64,000 nucleotides of DNA from Zerene cesonia (GCF_012273895.1 NC_052108.1:372001-436000); one strand, 5' to 3'. Counted from the stretch's first letter, positions 13,655-26,720 are shown. Numbers and translations are program-made. Notes: generated by a model from the letters alone, not told the origin.

Positions 13655-15328
13655 GTGTTATAGCTTGAGAATTAATTACAACAAATGAGACAGAGATTTG
13701 AAATTGTATTATTTTAATGCTACTACACAAATCTTTAGTAAAATGAACCTGAATGAATCTTTACCTCCTTCAAATTACATTTCAAAATTGTGTTCTCGGT
13801 TATCTTTTTTTCCTTTTTGCCCACAATATTATGGAATCTGCAAAGTAGCTTTTAAAGAAAGTTTTTTATCGTCCAGATTCTGTTTATCAGACGGTAAATA
13901 GATTTAAATTGTATAGCAAATACTAAATGACTAGCCACGTTCTAGACAGATTAAAAAACGATTCAATCCAATATCCAGTAAAAGCAATATTACCGAATCT
14001 GGGCGAAATCTCGCTGTGTGTTTGCCTTATTCATGACACATTACCGACACAATTTTTCGCTGTCCGAATAGGAACAGCTCTGGCTATTTACGCTAACGTA
14101 CAACCATATGTATTCATGTGTACGCATTTATTTAAAACTAGTGGCACCCACGCGGGTTCACTCGCTGAGAGTGAAGATGAAGTTTGTTAAATGTAGTTTA
14201 GGTCATTCGTTAAAAGTACAGATTTATTGTTCTTGAAAAATGTTACTTTATGAAGAGCTGAAACAATAATGGTATTTTGATATTCACAATTTGTCAAAAT
14301 AAAGAACGACTTTGCGATCCAATTAGATACGCAATGCTGGGAATTAATGACTTCAATTATAGAAAGAGGATCAAATTTGATCTCATCTCCTTCGAGAACA
14401 TGGGAGAAAAAAGTTAATAAATCGTTTAGGATTACCGGTATTAAAAATGGCGTCGTCCCTCTCCATTTGTTGGTACTCATAATTTTTTCTTATTAAGTTC
14501 TTTTCAGTCTTATATACATAAGGTTTTAATTAAATTAAATGAATCGCCTGATTAAAGATAATGTTTTGCGTCACTACATCTTAATTTAACAGGCAATAGT
14601 TCACAAATGTTATGGAGGCATCGACATAAAGCATGAAATTTTATTATAACTCAGTTACCCAATAAAACCGAAGCGTTTAGTATTACGTGATCGCTCCCAA
14701 AAGCTGCATGTTGTGTGTTGGCACCGCGAACGCCGCTAATGCTCAATTTTAAATAATACACGTCCTAGATTTATTTGGAACAAAGTCAAACTCTCTGCAG
14801 CCTATTTACCAGTTCCACAACAGAATAACCGACGACACGTAACGAGCCTCGCTCATAATACCAACTTCTAGGATCAAGGTTGCCACTTCAACAATAAAAA
14901 TTACTGCTGTAGAACGAAATTGCTAGCGAACTTTTAGGGGCATAAAATGCTGAGTATGCCTACTTGAATTAGTGTCTATTCCAGTACTTTGTTACTTGGA
15001 GTGGACTGTATTTTTATTTCAATAGGCTTGTTATTTCTAGGGTACTCGGTACGGCCCGATATAATTCCTTTTTGCTCAAAGATATGTTGGTGTAGTTTAA
15101 TGGTCAATTTCGTATTCTAAAAATAATACTGTATCATAAAAGCATCGCGGCTATTCTATATTGCTTCAGTTTACAACAAATTATTATTAAAAAAGTATAG
15201 TTAATTATACAAAAGAGAAGCGAAGCCAAAACGCAGCGCTTTTAGCGGCGACCGCCGTAAGCCCATTATTTATCTTGTGACCGAATTAACCCAGGAAAAA
15301 GTAAATTATTGTGACGTTTACAAGATTA

Positions 15329-15517
15329 TTAGAACAGCCGCTCGGTCATTGCCAAGGGTACTGCTTTCGCTTCTCTTCCGATGACGAAATGATCATCTTT
15401 TGTATCGAAAACGTTGGCAACATGCAGCCTGTCACGGAACATAGCGGCTGCGTTTGATATTTCCTCAAACACTAGACATTTTATGTTGGATCGGAACCGT
15501 TTGGCGGTTCTTTTCAA
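15329..15517 (-). other. short open frame of unknown status
   Basis: A 62-codon frame in a locally GC-richer block. The peptide has a mixed, protein-like composition (AAAMFRDRLHVANVFD in the middle), unlike the low-complexity frames around it. It has no ATG at its start, no clear splice sites and no family I recognise. It may be a transposon remnant or chance. Confidence 0.15.
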
Positions 15518-17703
15518 TTTTTTATATTATAAGTGAGAAATGTTTAAAGAATAGAAATCTCATATTATACTGAAGTTCTGAAAACGTTAACATTTTTGTA
15601 TATCTACTAGTATTCTTGTATATGTATATACAAAGGTACTTGTTTATATGTATTGCGATAGATGATTCTCACTAAGTAATAGATAAATATATACCATATA
15701 TTTCATATCAAATTGGTTAAGTTGTTATAACAAACTCCTAATAGATGGCGTTTATACTATATTAATTGAAGACTTAATTAAAGACTCTTAATAAAAAAAA
15801 AAAAAAAACATAATAGTGGAAGAAATTCGTTTTTCAAATAAATGTATTATTACAGTTAAAACCGGGTTGCCGTTACAACGCAATTTCCCTAAGTATAATT
15901 AGTTCTAACTTATTACCTTTCTTACCAGTTCTAACTAGGAAAAACGCGTTCTGACAGACAGAGCATAAGCAAAAAATTAAAAAAAAAAAAACATAAAAAG
16001 AATTACGCGAGTCGATTCAAAACGAGTAATAAAAAAAAGTCCCTTGAATCGAGACCTACGTTTTCGAGAAGTTCCGTTCAAAACTACAAATAATCCATTT
16101 TACAGCTAAGTGCCAACTTTGTTGGTCACTGGTATCCACCGCGACAGGAACATCTCCCGCTCAATTCAATTCAATTATTTTGACACGCAGTAGTGCGTGT
16201 TTTTATACACGTACTTTGTCTACGTACAATTTTTGCGTTTGACAAGTCTGAATGACCTTGCAGGCTGTAGTGTTGTGTGAACTAAATATGTTTAAAGATT
16301 AATTATCTATATTAATGTCATACAAAGCGTGTGTTTCAAGTTATTATTAATTCATTAAGCGCTTTTCTATACAGGATATTGATAATTTTAAATGATATCA
16401 GGAATTATAGGCATGTTTTTGAAATTAATGATTTGAATATTACTGCATAACGAATTATCTTGAATTAATTATACTATGACCTTAAAACGTAATATCCATA
16501 CAGTAATTTCATTTGTTATATTTTTCAATATAAAAGTGGGTGCATTGCATGAAGAAAACTAAATTTATACATCGACAAACTCTGAACAAATATTCCATGA
16601 AAATCGTTATATGTATTATGTTTTAAAATTGGCCCAACTTTGTGAGTAACAAATTAACTTTCGGGGTTGCCATTACAGAAGAAAGGGAATAAATAAGCGT
16701 TCACTTCCCTATTTCATATTTTTAAGTGATTAATTTGATATTTACTTATATAAGGATGCAAAAACCGTTCCTTACAATATTAGGAACAAGCTATATAACC
16801 TTCTAAAAAACTCCGCTTAGTATCAAGATGCTAAAAATACGACATCGAGCGACTGCCACGCGACCTTCTACATTTTTTATACATTCTACGCTAGATACCT
16901 TCATTCAATAGACAATCGATACATTAAATTCTCGAATATCGACAAGACGTATTATATAAATGTTTTATTACAACTAGAGGTAAAGGTCACACGATGTTTG
17001 GATGAGGCAATATCAGTCCCTTTAGCCTGATTTTAGTAAAATCTATAAAGATATTTTTAAAGATTTACCTTACATTTCTATGCTTGCCATTGCTTCATAT
17101 CAATAGAAGTTTTATAAGCTACTTAGCCTGCTCTGTCATAATCATTGAAGGAGTTTACGTTTATACAAGATCTATAACTGAAATGAAGCAAGTTAACCCG
17201 ACGAACCCAACGTTCATTTATTTAGCCAAATATTACTTCACAAGCATTCAACCCATAGACTGTCCATGTACCTATAATTAACGAAATGCAAATAAAATTT
17301 ATGTAAAGAAAACATAATTATATGTATACAAGTAATTATAAAAAAAATCAGTCTCATTTAACAAAATACGACTCTCAATTCAAGCCTCATTTACTTCATT
17401 ACAACTGTAAGTAGCCTCATTTCAAAGTCAATTGAAAATAACAAATATTTTCTCAATTCCGTTCGTTTCACGAAAACTCCATTTACGTAATATCTTTTTA
17501 CCGCTGTAGGTACCTAATTCAAATTATTCGTATTTATTTAAGCGCAATACACCCCGAGAGCGAGAGTAAAGAACTTCCAGCGTGACAGTTTACTGTGAAA
17601 TATGATTGGGAACCCGAGGGAACGGAGGTGCGAAGGTTGAGGCTAATTATTTTTCACGTTTAAGAATTGGATCTTGTGAAAGTTTATGACAAAGCAAATA
17701 AAT

Positions 17704-17750
17704 GCTATAGGTTCCCAATTAAACACGTGGTTTAATTGGAAACCTATAGC
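17704..17750. repeat. near-perfect hairpin, 21-bp arms, 5-nt loop
   Basis: The left arm GCTATAGGTTCCCAATTAAAC (17704-17724) and the right arm (17730-17750) are reverse complements with one mismatch, around the loop ACGTG. The hairpin lies about 15 bases before a family A copy. Confidence 0.85.
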
Positions 17751-17763
17751 TAACATTATTATT

Positions 17764-17969
17764 ATCCTATCCTACTTAATATTATAAATCCGAAAGTTTG
17801 TAAGGATGTGTGTGTTTGTTGCTCTTCACGCAAATACTACTGAACCGATTGCAACGAAATATATGTATGTAGGTGGCTGAACATCTGGAATAACATATAG
17901 GCAACTTTTTATCCCGATATTCCTACGGGATACGGACTTACACGGCTGAAACCGCGGGGCGCAGCTAGT
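17764..17969 (-). mobile_element. interspersed repeat family A
   Basis: Inverted copy with TATTATAAATCCGAAAGTTT, TACTGAACCGATTGCAACG, AACATATAGGCAACTTTTTA and a terminal ACCGCGGGGCGCAGCTAGT. It is highly similar to the copy at 13454. Confidence 0.65.
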
Positions 17970-20654
17970 TTATTATACTCCAATTATATTGACGTACATA
18001 TTGTTCATTTTCATTAAAAACAATATAGACTACTTGGGCTTGTGTAAAATTTTGTTTTGTTGTTATTGAAAGGAACTGTGTTTAAAAGTTGAAACGAATA
18101 TATCCCAACTGTACCATTACATTATATGTGTATCGATAACCTTTCCTAATCCAATATTAACGAAGTATTTTCGGGGAAGCCAGTATTTTCTAACTCCCTA
18201 GAATTTGTCTAAAGAATAAGCGTACAAAAATAACTATTCAAGAAACAGTTCTTTTTCGACGTATTTTCCGGAAATTTTTGTTTGAGAAAAATATGCTTTT
18301 ATCGCTTACATATACATTTAGAAAGAAACACTCGATACACGAGTCAAAACAATTAGATAGACAGGTGAAAAGTTGATTTCCGAAAAGAAGATGTAACACA
18401 ATAAATACAACGCATTTTCCACATTACTAATTCCAAGGAATCCAGTAAAGTTTCGCGCCACAAGAAAACAGATCGACCAAACGAACAACATATTTTATAG
18501 CTGTTTAGTCCGACAACGTTAGCATAGCGCAAATTTATCACATTATTAAACAAAGCTTCCCATAAAGAAAAAAAAAATCCCCGAGCAACAAAAAACAAGA
18601 TTTTATCACAAACATTTCCCAGAAGTCTGCTCCGCATGCATCCCTATAACCGATGCGCATCCATACCACGATACCCCCACAAACACTAGCACCACCCACT
18701 CAACGGTTGCGCACCTCGACTCTCGAGTGCAGCGGGTTCACAGACCGGACAAAGCATCAGCTGGCGCACCTCCAAACACACACCAATGCACGGATACAGT
18801 GTATAGTATAGCAGTTCTATATTGCGTTTAGGAAGACATGAAAGATTAGCTCCTTGTATCTGTTTCGGCTAAACTAAATTGATCCATTTTTTATTTGACG
18901 CTTTTACGAGCTTACCTGTATGTTTTCATATAACTAATTCCCTTTGACTCAATGTTAATTCTCTTTAAACGGCCTAATATAGCTCAAACTTGGTACACTT
19001 ACCAAAAACGGGTAATAAAACATTAATGAATTTATCTTATAATCATGATTAGGAGAGCTAAGTATAGTCTGGATACGTGGATCTAGAGACACAACATGCT
19101 TGATTCTATGATTAAAGCAAGTTTTGTATAGCTTTTTTTTAACATGCAGGTTGTATTAATATACCTTGACCATACTATCTCGTCATAATTAATATTTTCA
19201 ATGATTATTCCAAATAGTACAACATGGTATTAATGCAGAAGCCACTGCATTACGCACAACAATTATATATACATACCAGAGCGAAGTCATCTAATAAATA
19301 AATGCCTACCACCCATATGGATAATAGCTTATTAGCTATTAAAGCTTTTTCATTTATTATACTAGTTACTCTAACTTTAAATACTAACACAATAACGGTT
19401 AATTATGTATATCACTTAATGCATCTTAAGAAAATGTCCATTACCACTTATTCTATAATCTTTTTAACCGTGTCATTTCCCTGTCGCTTCGACAGCTGCT
19501 AATCGGCGGGGGGAGGGCGCGGGGGGTGTTGCGCACGCGCTATTTTAAGACAATGTAGGCCAAGTCAGTGGGGCGAACTATTGCTAGACTAGTTGGTTAT
19601 TTTAAAAGTGATTCGGTTACACGTATAATAATACAACGGAATTAAATTAAACTATTTATAAAAAAAAACAATAATACACGCCATAAAGAATCCAAAACGC
19701 GTTGTTAATTAAACGAATGATTAAACGTAAATTCAAATCCGTTGACACGCCTTTATTCTCGTCTTGCGGCGGGAATAGACAACTTCTAGAGACATGTTGT
19801 TTTCGAATATTTGGGATTATAACATGAAAATGCTTTCACGGCTTTTTTAAATATGAAACAATGTTTTTATAATTAAGGGCTAAATTTAAAATGAATGAAA
19901 CATAATCTGAAATACACCGTATAGGTAACAATAATACAGAAACGCTTCCAGCCAGCACAAAATAAAACGCCTAGTTCCTGTAATAGTGTTTACTGTAAAC
20001 AGTTGCGGGTGTTTACTCAGTCCAGTCTGTGTGGGGCGTCCGACAAACGAAATACAATTAAAAACATCCAGGAGCTTCATCGTATAAAACCGTTAATTTA
20101 TACGGAAACTGAAACGAAAATTTACATTATCTCTACCTTCACTTGCAATTTGCAATTAAGGCGTTTATATAATGCAGTATTCTCTTTTCTTTTGTTCATT
20201 CTTGAAGCTTCATTGTCGTACTTTAATAATAATAAATGTTTTATTTCAGACACATAATATCCATATTTATATAATTAGGTATAACTTGGATAGAAAATTA
20301 ATCGAGATGTATTTCTAAGCCATTGTCCTTGGAAGGAAGACAAAAATCCCATGATTTGGCGGTGTACGAAACACGGTGTTTTCTAAATGGAAAGAAAATT
20401 TATTGAGAGAAATTAAGCCTACGTCACCCTCTAGCTTCCTCATCTCCAGACACAATAATCACATCATAAAAATAATTCAGTTGCGACGTGAACGAAAGAC
20501 AAGCAAAGAAACACACTTTCGCATTGATAATATTAATAAAGATGTCTATGACAATTTATAGCCCAAGAAGATTGAACACATCTAATTGAATTATATATTT
20601 AATTTTAGATATTTAAATCGTTCCCGAAAATAGACCTGTTCTTTTTTATTATAT

Positions 20655-20910
20655 TGTCTATCTGGACAGGCGATCAGTGTTCGCTAGCAGAACCAAACTT
20701 TTCACCGTCTGCCGGGAATCGAAGCCAAGACGTCAAACACAACAAGGTCTTACAAACCGCCCAAGACATTTTAACACGACTAAATATAACTATTGTCAAG
20801 TTTGATTCCAATAATCATAACAATATAATTTCTACGTGTTCACAATAATTTTGGACTGGAATCAAACCCAGGTCTTTACCCTCGTCCGGAGCAATCACCG
20901 CTGGATATAT
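20655..20910 (-). repeat. possible degenerate tRNA-derived SINE pieces
   Basis: On the minus strand two box-B-like strings occur about 170 bases apart: GGCTTCGATTCCCGG (near 20700) and GGGTTTGATTCCAG (near 20860). The surrounding sequence does not fold into a tRNA that I can trace, so these are at best decayed SINE heads. Confidence 0.22.
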
Positions 20911-21485
20911 TTACAATATACGAAGGTCAGTGACACCAGATACAAAGGTAGAGATCAAAACAGGATCAGAATCCTTAACGATTTCGGTAAGCGAGGTCTT
21001 TCAACTGTTTGTCACCTTTATTGGCAAAATGCATTTTTACTGCACTTGTTTCAATGGAATATATCAGCTATATGAGAATAAGATAGTAATAATAATATTA
21101 TACTATTTCCTTTGTGTTTGTTTCAAAGCAGTTGTACGTAACAAAAGTATGAGTTTTGTATTTATTTAAGTGAAACAGTACCTTCTCTTTATTAAAAAAG
21201 GATCGTACAAGCTGTAAACATTAATGCAACAAGAGTCACACAATTCTATATTATTAAACTAAAAATTAATAATTTATAAAGCAACATTATTATGTTATGT
21301 TAACAAGGTAGTAATACCTAGGCAGCCCAGTGTGGAGTTCCTATAGAATTTTGTGAAGACGAAAATATTTTGCTAGTAGATAAAGTACGTGTGTTAATTT
21401 GTACGTATATTTAAATGAGGGATAAAAAAAGCAAACGTAACATATAAATTAAAAGCTACATTCTGAACATTTTTGACTATATTGA

Positions 21486-21600
21486 ACTAGCAGTCCGCGG
21501 AAGCACCAGTGGTACATATATTACCTGTAGTACCCAAGGGTTCAATCCAACGTGGAAAATAAATTGAATTGAATTCCTGAGATAAGGCGTACACACAAAG
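21486..21600 (+). mobile_element. degenerate family B repeat
   Basis: ACTAGCAGTCCGCGGAAGC, then GTGGTACATATATTACCTGT and a GATAAGGCGTACACACAAAG end follow the family B order, with many changes and probably a small insertion. Confidence 0.4.
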
Positions 21601-21796
21601 AATCAATCTTTTAAGCTTTATTATTACAAGCAGGATAGATTTCGATTAGGTAAGCCTTCACTATATTATTTCCTTATAATCTAAGTTAGTTATAGTCATC
21701 CGCCCCAGTAACACCCGTGATGCATTTTCTCTTCATAACAACCTCCCTGGTGCATTAACAAAAACGTTTAAAAAAATTGGTTGGGCCGTCCTTCTA

Positions 21797-21839
21797 GTTA
21801 AACGTGTTGCTAAGCGTAAAACTTAGCAACACGTTTAAC
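21797..21839. repeat. perfect 18-bp inverted repeat, 7-nt loop
   Basis: GTTAAACGTGTTGCTAAG (21797-21814) is exactly mirrored by CTTAGCAACACGTTTAAC (21822-21839) around CGTAAAA. No flanking element explains it. Confidence 0.9.
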
Positions 21840-22136
21840 GATTCATTTTTATCATATGCATATACATAGAGATAGGTATACATTTAGACCTATGGTTAAT
21901 TTTCTATATATAAAAATATAATTTATATCTCTAATTCCATATGTTAGATATATAATACTGAATTGGCTTACTCGTGCGGCGTGTAACGGAAATCAGCTTC
22001 CATTTATCCTACAGAAATTCTAGAAATACACATTGTTACGATGAAATGTTAGAATAATATCGTTTACAACCTTTATTATTGTATACCTACTAATAATATT
22101 ATTTGAACTTCAGAAATCTAGGAAATTTGTTGTGGG

Positions 22137-22290
22137 AGTCGATCATGCCTCGGTACGAATCGGGCTAGCTCGCACCGGGGAAGGTACATCATCCCCTCGG
22201 CGTGAAATAGTAGCGTGTGGATGCTACTGTGAGTGGCAGAGCCGGTGACCCTATCTTTTCCCTCACCCTTCCCAGGCCTTTCCTTCATTC
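22137..22290 (+). mobile_element. interspersed repeat family D
   Basis: Contains GCTCGCACCGGGGAAGGTAC, then CCCTCGGCGTGAAATAGTAG and CCCTATCTTTTCCCTCACCC followed by a TTCCCAGGCCTTTCC block. The same modules occur in the same order at 57695 and inverted at 25300 and 63440. Confidence 0.6.
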
Positions 22291-22587
22291 TTAATTTCGA
22301 TCAGTATTTATCGATATTCTATGAAGTAAATATAAAACATAGCATAGACTATGGGCTATGTAACGTTGTTATATTTATAACAAATCACAGCTTCCCTTAC
22401 TAAGCTATTCAAAGAGTATGTTCTCTTATGAATCAATTCCCTTCGTACTTCGTTATTTAGTACTTTTACTTTGGCTATGTGAATAAATCTCAGATCCAGG
22501 TCACACGATCACAACCAACCACCAACCAACAAATACTCTTTCGTATTAATAGTGGTAGACTATTTATTTCTAACGCTAGTCACTAGT

Positions 22588-22812
22588 CACTACTAGCTTT
22601 CCGGCCGCGGCTTCACCCGCGTAGAGGAATGATTGACAATAACCGCATAGTTTTCGTTTTTATTTACGTTGTTTCGGGATAAAAATTATCCTATATCCTC
22701 TCTCGAATCTAAACTATTTTCGTACCAGATATCATCCAAATCAATTCAATTGTTTAGGTGTGAAGAAAGACACAGAAAGTCGGAGAGAGATACTAACGCA
22801 TTTATAATATCA
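22588..22812 (+). mobile_element. interspersed repeat related to family A/B
   Basis: It begins ACTAGCTTTCCGGCCGCGGC and TTCACCCGCG, then CGGGATAAAAATTATCCTAT, and ends ACGCATTTATAATATCAG. The head resembles family A; the middle is a distinct variant with CCTATATCCTCTCTCG. Confidence 0.5.
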
Positions 22813-23318
22813 GCAGGCTGCACTGCTGTATTCTCATAGTATTAAATCACCAACAGTTTCTATTGTATTATTGGTATATTTAAAATGAAAATATTGCGTA
22901 TTGCAATTGTGGCCGAGGCCGAGGAACTGGGCCGTGGGAATTTATTTAGCCGAGTGCTTTCCATGTGCTCTTGCTATTATCACTTATTTATTTTAACTAA
23001 ATCCAGGGCAACGTTTAGAAAACATGTGTATAAACGAGCGCTTACCCGACCAACGCACTGCTGAACTTAAATAGATTTATTACTGAAAATGTCTTAACAT
23101 TGAATTATAATATATTCCGAAATGTCCATTACAGTATCAACTGAATTCTTAGAATCTATCATCTATTTCTTTATAGTGAAAAAATGTAGAACCATGCCTT
23201 ATTTAAAATGAAGTTTATCCGATGTAATTGCTTAACTTAACATGCTACAAGAATATGGTGATCCTTAAAAGCGTCATGACTTCCAACGAATTGTCCACTT
23301 GTTATTTATGTATAAGCG

Positions 23319-23986
23319 TTATCCCTTCACACTACATTAATGGCGCCCTTTAGAGGGTATAATCTCGAATCTTTTAGGGCACGGATATATAGTATGGCTG
23401 TAGATAGATCTCCGTTGATTTGCTTATTTTTGTAGTCTGAAACCTTCATAATTTCTTCAATTATTATATTATATTTATTTCTGCTATTATATATTATGTT
23501 TCATTTATTTTCTGTGTTCAAAGTCTGTGACTGTCCGTCTATCTGTCACCAGGCTGGATGAAATTTTCAGAGATAATGCGTTTCTGTTGCCGCTTTAACA
23601 GCAAATAATGAAAAATCGAGGTTAAGCAACGGTCGCAAATTGAATGGATGACCAATTATTATTATTTTTTTTTTGTTGTAATTTTCTATTTTATTTGTAC
23701 GCAACCCTTTTTGTCGCAAAAACATCCCGCACTTGAAAGATTTTTTTTCACTTTGTTGACCAATTGTCAATGTCACTTGACCAATTCTAAAAAATTTTGT
23801 TTCGGTCAATTTTTGTTCAATCGATGATCAAAATTAAGTAAACTACATTACATTACGATACTTGATGAGAACGCTTCACTACTACTAGAACTAATTACTC
23901 AGTTGTACTACAACATTGTTGCATAGCTACTTGAATTTACGCCCTGTAAAGGGCGCCATTAATGTTGGGGAACTGTGAAGTGATAA
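23319..23986. mobile_element. 668-bp TIR element (MITE-like DNA transposon remnant)
   Basis: The left end reads TTATCCCTTCACACTACATT then AATGGCGCCCTTTAGAGGG. The right end, on the other strand, reads TTATCACTTCACAGT, a short insertion, then CATTAATGGCGCCCTTTACAGGG. The two ends therefore form imperfect terminal inverted repeats of about 40-46 bases. The interior is AT-rich with no transposase-like frame; the 80-codon frame inside on the minus strand is low-complexity. I could not define a target-site duplication. Confidence 0.65.
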
Positions 23987-24639
23987 AGTTATTACATGAA
24001 AAAACTACTATAACATTCCGATTCACTATTTGATGTAAAATAATTTAGTATGCATATGGATACCACTAACAAGCCTCGTGTTTATTCGGAGTATACACAC
24101 TCATTTTACATCCATTCGAATCGCCTGAAAACGTGATTGATGTATGAAAAGTTCATCGTGGATCTATTATATTAAATTGCTGGCTCAGCAATTTGTGGGG
24201 ATACAATTGAAATGATAAAAGTGGACATACACAAAAAACTACTATATATATTTTCCATTTCTAACTTGGTGATATATCAAGGGATCGAATCTCATTACGT
24301 GCCTTTGCAAAACAGATCTACGTAGTTGAAAACTTGAAAGCTCCTATGAGCTTATTAAGAAGGGTTCATCTTCGAATCTCCTTGATTGTATAATGGTTAA
24401 ACTTAAGAAACATATGTATTATAAATTACTATGTAAAAATGACTATAAAGTTAAGAAATAAACTATGACTTTTCAATATTATAGAAGAGGTTGATATCGA
24501 TTTACTGCAAAATGAGGCATCCGAAAATATCGACAGATACTTCATTTATGAATAAATATCAGCAAATTTCATTTATTTCATTAATGTCACAGGTCATCGA
24601 CCCACTATCCCTAAACACACACACAGCACACAAACAGAC

Positions 24640-24820
24640 CTTGCGCTGTGCCGGCATTTTCATACTTCGACTTGAGTTTAGCAGCAGTCGCGCGCGCATC
24701 CGACCTCACAGAGTCCGTTGCGGACGTTCTCGAACTGAAAGAGAGTGTCGTCGAGAAGGTAGAAGAGAACGAGGAGCCCAGGCCGAGGCCGAGCGTGGTC
24801 CTGTAGCGGCGGCGATACAT
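24640..24820 (-). CDS. candidate first coding exon of an unidentified gene (strand uncertain)
   Basis: On the minus strand an ATG at 24820 opens 60 codons beginning MYRRRYRTTLGLGLG, rich in Ser, Thr and Arg and ending KLKSKYENAGTAQ. They run to a donor-like CAAG|GTCTGT at 24640, phase 1. A TATATAT box lies about 85 bases upstream of the ATG. The block is sharply GC-richer than its surroundings, as first exons and promoters often are. Against this, the plus strand also has a protein-like frame here (SDLTESVADVLELKESVVE, then an acidic stretch and a stop near 24806), and the minus donor is weak at position +3. No family is recognised and no second exon was found. Confidence 0.3.
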
Positions 24821-24903
24821 TGCAGACGTGTTAACGCGACGGTGATCCGTGAGCGACTGTCTGTGCACGCGCAGCCGGCAGCGCCACCCGGAAAAGCGGC
24901 CAC

Positions 24904-24910
24904 TATATAT
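24904..24910 (-). promoter_or_regulatory. TATA-like box upstream of the candidate exon
   Basis: TATATAT immediately upstream of a GC-rich leader on the minus strand. The spacing to the ATG at 24820 would suit a short 5' UTR. The motif is also expected by chance in AT-rich DNA. Confidence 0.25.
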
Positions 24911-25299
24911 TACGGAAAAACTAGACTGACGCACGTAGAACATAATCGATAGTTTAGTTCATACGAGTTAAAGGGGCGGCAAATTAATCCTATTTAGAGA
25001 TTTGCTATTACAAGAAGCGTCGGTGGGAATGTTTTCTTAGAACAGTTACTACGGCGATAGAAAATACGTTATCTACTTTTTATGATATGTAGGTAGGACT
25101 TCTATGTAGCGGCTACGGTAGCGATAAACTTTTGCTACGAAAACTAACATGTATACTTTAAACTGTTTTTTTTTACAATGCATTTCTTTATGACATAGTG
25201 AACCAAGCTGGCTGGCTAGGTGAGCTGTCTGGGTGGTTAACGGCAAGGCACTACCACCGACTATGTTTTTAATTAGTATGATATTTTTTATTTAAGTCA

Positions 25300-25500
25300 T
25301 AGCGGGCATTTGAACTGGTTTTCCTGATGGTAAGCGATCACCACGGCCCATGAACATTCGCGCAAGTAGTCCCTCTACTAATGCGCTGCCCGCTTTAAGG
25401 GGAAAGGGATAAGGAAAAGATTGACGACTGGAAAGAAGAAAAAAAATGGACTGGAAAAGATGAGGAAAAGGAAACGGGTCTCCGGATCCCCAAATGAATG
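25300..25500 (-). mobile_element. interspersed repeat family D
   Basis: Contains TGATGGTAAGCGATCACCAC, GCCCGCTTTAAGGGGAAAGG, AAAGATTGACGAC and ATGGACTGGAAAAGATGAGG in the inverted order of the copy at 57695. Confidence 0.6.
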
Positions 25501-26720
25501 ATAATGATGGATGTTCAATACTACCTATACATAAATAAACAAATTTGACAAAACATTTTTTCGAAGACACGCCCTGTCCTGATACAGATCAATCGAGTGT
25601 ATAAAAAGACAAAAGACTTAAATGTCATAAAATAATTTAAACTTAAAAAAAGTTTTTTGTGAGGACCTAAAATTATATATTGCATGTCTAGCTGTATGTC
25701 ATGTAAGTCTTGTCTGCTTGTTCCTGTTAATATCGGAACTTGCAGGCGATGTCATGCAGTACTCAAGGCTATTTTAATTTAAAAAAATAACCAAGGTTGT
25801 AGCACAAAAAAATCACATTCTATATGTAAAAATCTATACATGATATTAAAATATATATTCTATACATTATTAAGTAAAATATTTAATAAATTAAATTATT
25901 ACGAAAAACAAAAATGGTCTTGCCGTTTTCGTAGACCCCAAAGCAATGGTCAGTAATTTTTGGTTTGTTTGTATGTATGCCTTGAAAACCACTGGGCAGG
26001 TTTTGACAAAATTGCACTTTTTACTTGAAAAGAAATATATAGGGGAGCTATCCGTACAATGTAACTAGGGGATAAAAATAATTTTACGAATATGTAACAA
26101 TCAGGCTTCGTTGGATAGGTCTAACCCAATCAAAGAAATTTCTTGTTAAAATAAAAATTAGACTACATATACGCATACTCAAGTCATGAATAATGTCATT
26201 CGGCCTCTTCTTCGAAAATCCATAGAAGCTATATGCTAAAGAATCATATGAGTAAGTATAATCTACTTCTGTAGATTAATTGTATACAATATGTGTGTAA
26301 CTAGCTCACCAAATTTCTCATTATTTTCATAGCCTGTTGTGCCTTACTATTTTCTATATATTTTCTCATTCTTTTATGTTGTGAAGTGTTGTGCCATATC
26401 ATTTGATTATACAGTGTTCTTATTACATAAATCTTTATTTATGTCACAGGTAATAAGATTTTATTTCCACCTGATTCTACTTCTAATGTTACTTAATAAT
26501 ACTGAAGAGGTGTTGGTTTAATGTCTTTAATCACATAATTCAAGCAAATGAAAGCTGCGACTAAAATTGTACAGACTGTATTGTTCTGTTATCATTGTTT
26601 TTTAATGAGATATAATTACGTACTTATGTAAATTTCGCACACTTGAACACAACTTATCATATTAAACAAATATCCAATGCTCAAATACAAAAACTTATTT
26701 TTTATAAAACAAACGAAGGT

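Larger units (their letters stand above)
526..24600. other. long gene-poor region (intergenic or intronic)
   Basis: About 24 kb with no open reading frame that looks like a conserved protein. It holds the interspersed repeats listed separately, simple repeats, one 1000-N gap and several GC-richer patches (about 5930-6280, 7640-7810, 9420-9530, 12160-12420, 15230-15530, 18640-18790 and 19500-19580). Those patches might be conserved noncoding elements or small exons, but nothing in them can be named. It could be the far intron of a gene whose exons lie outside. Confidence 0.5.

Noticed and set aside
24491..24952. 153-codon plus-strand frame
   Set aside because: Arg-rich composition typical of a shadow frame over a GC-rich block; the other two readings discussed for this block are more protein-like.
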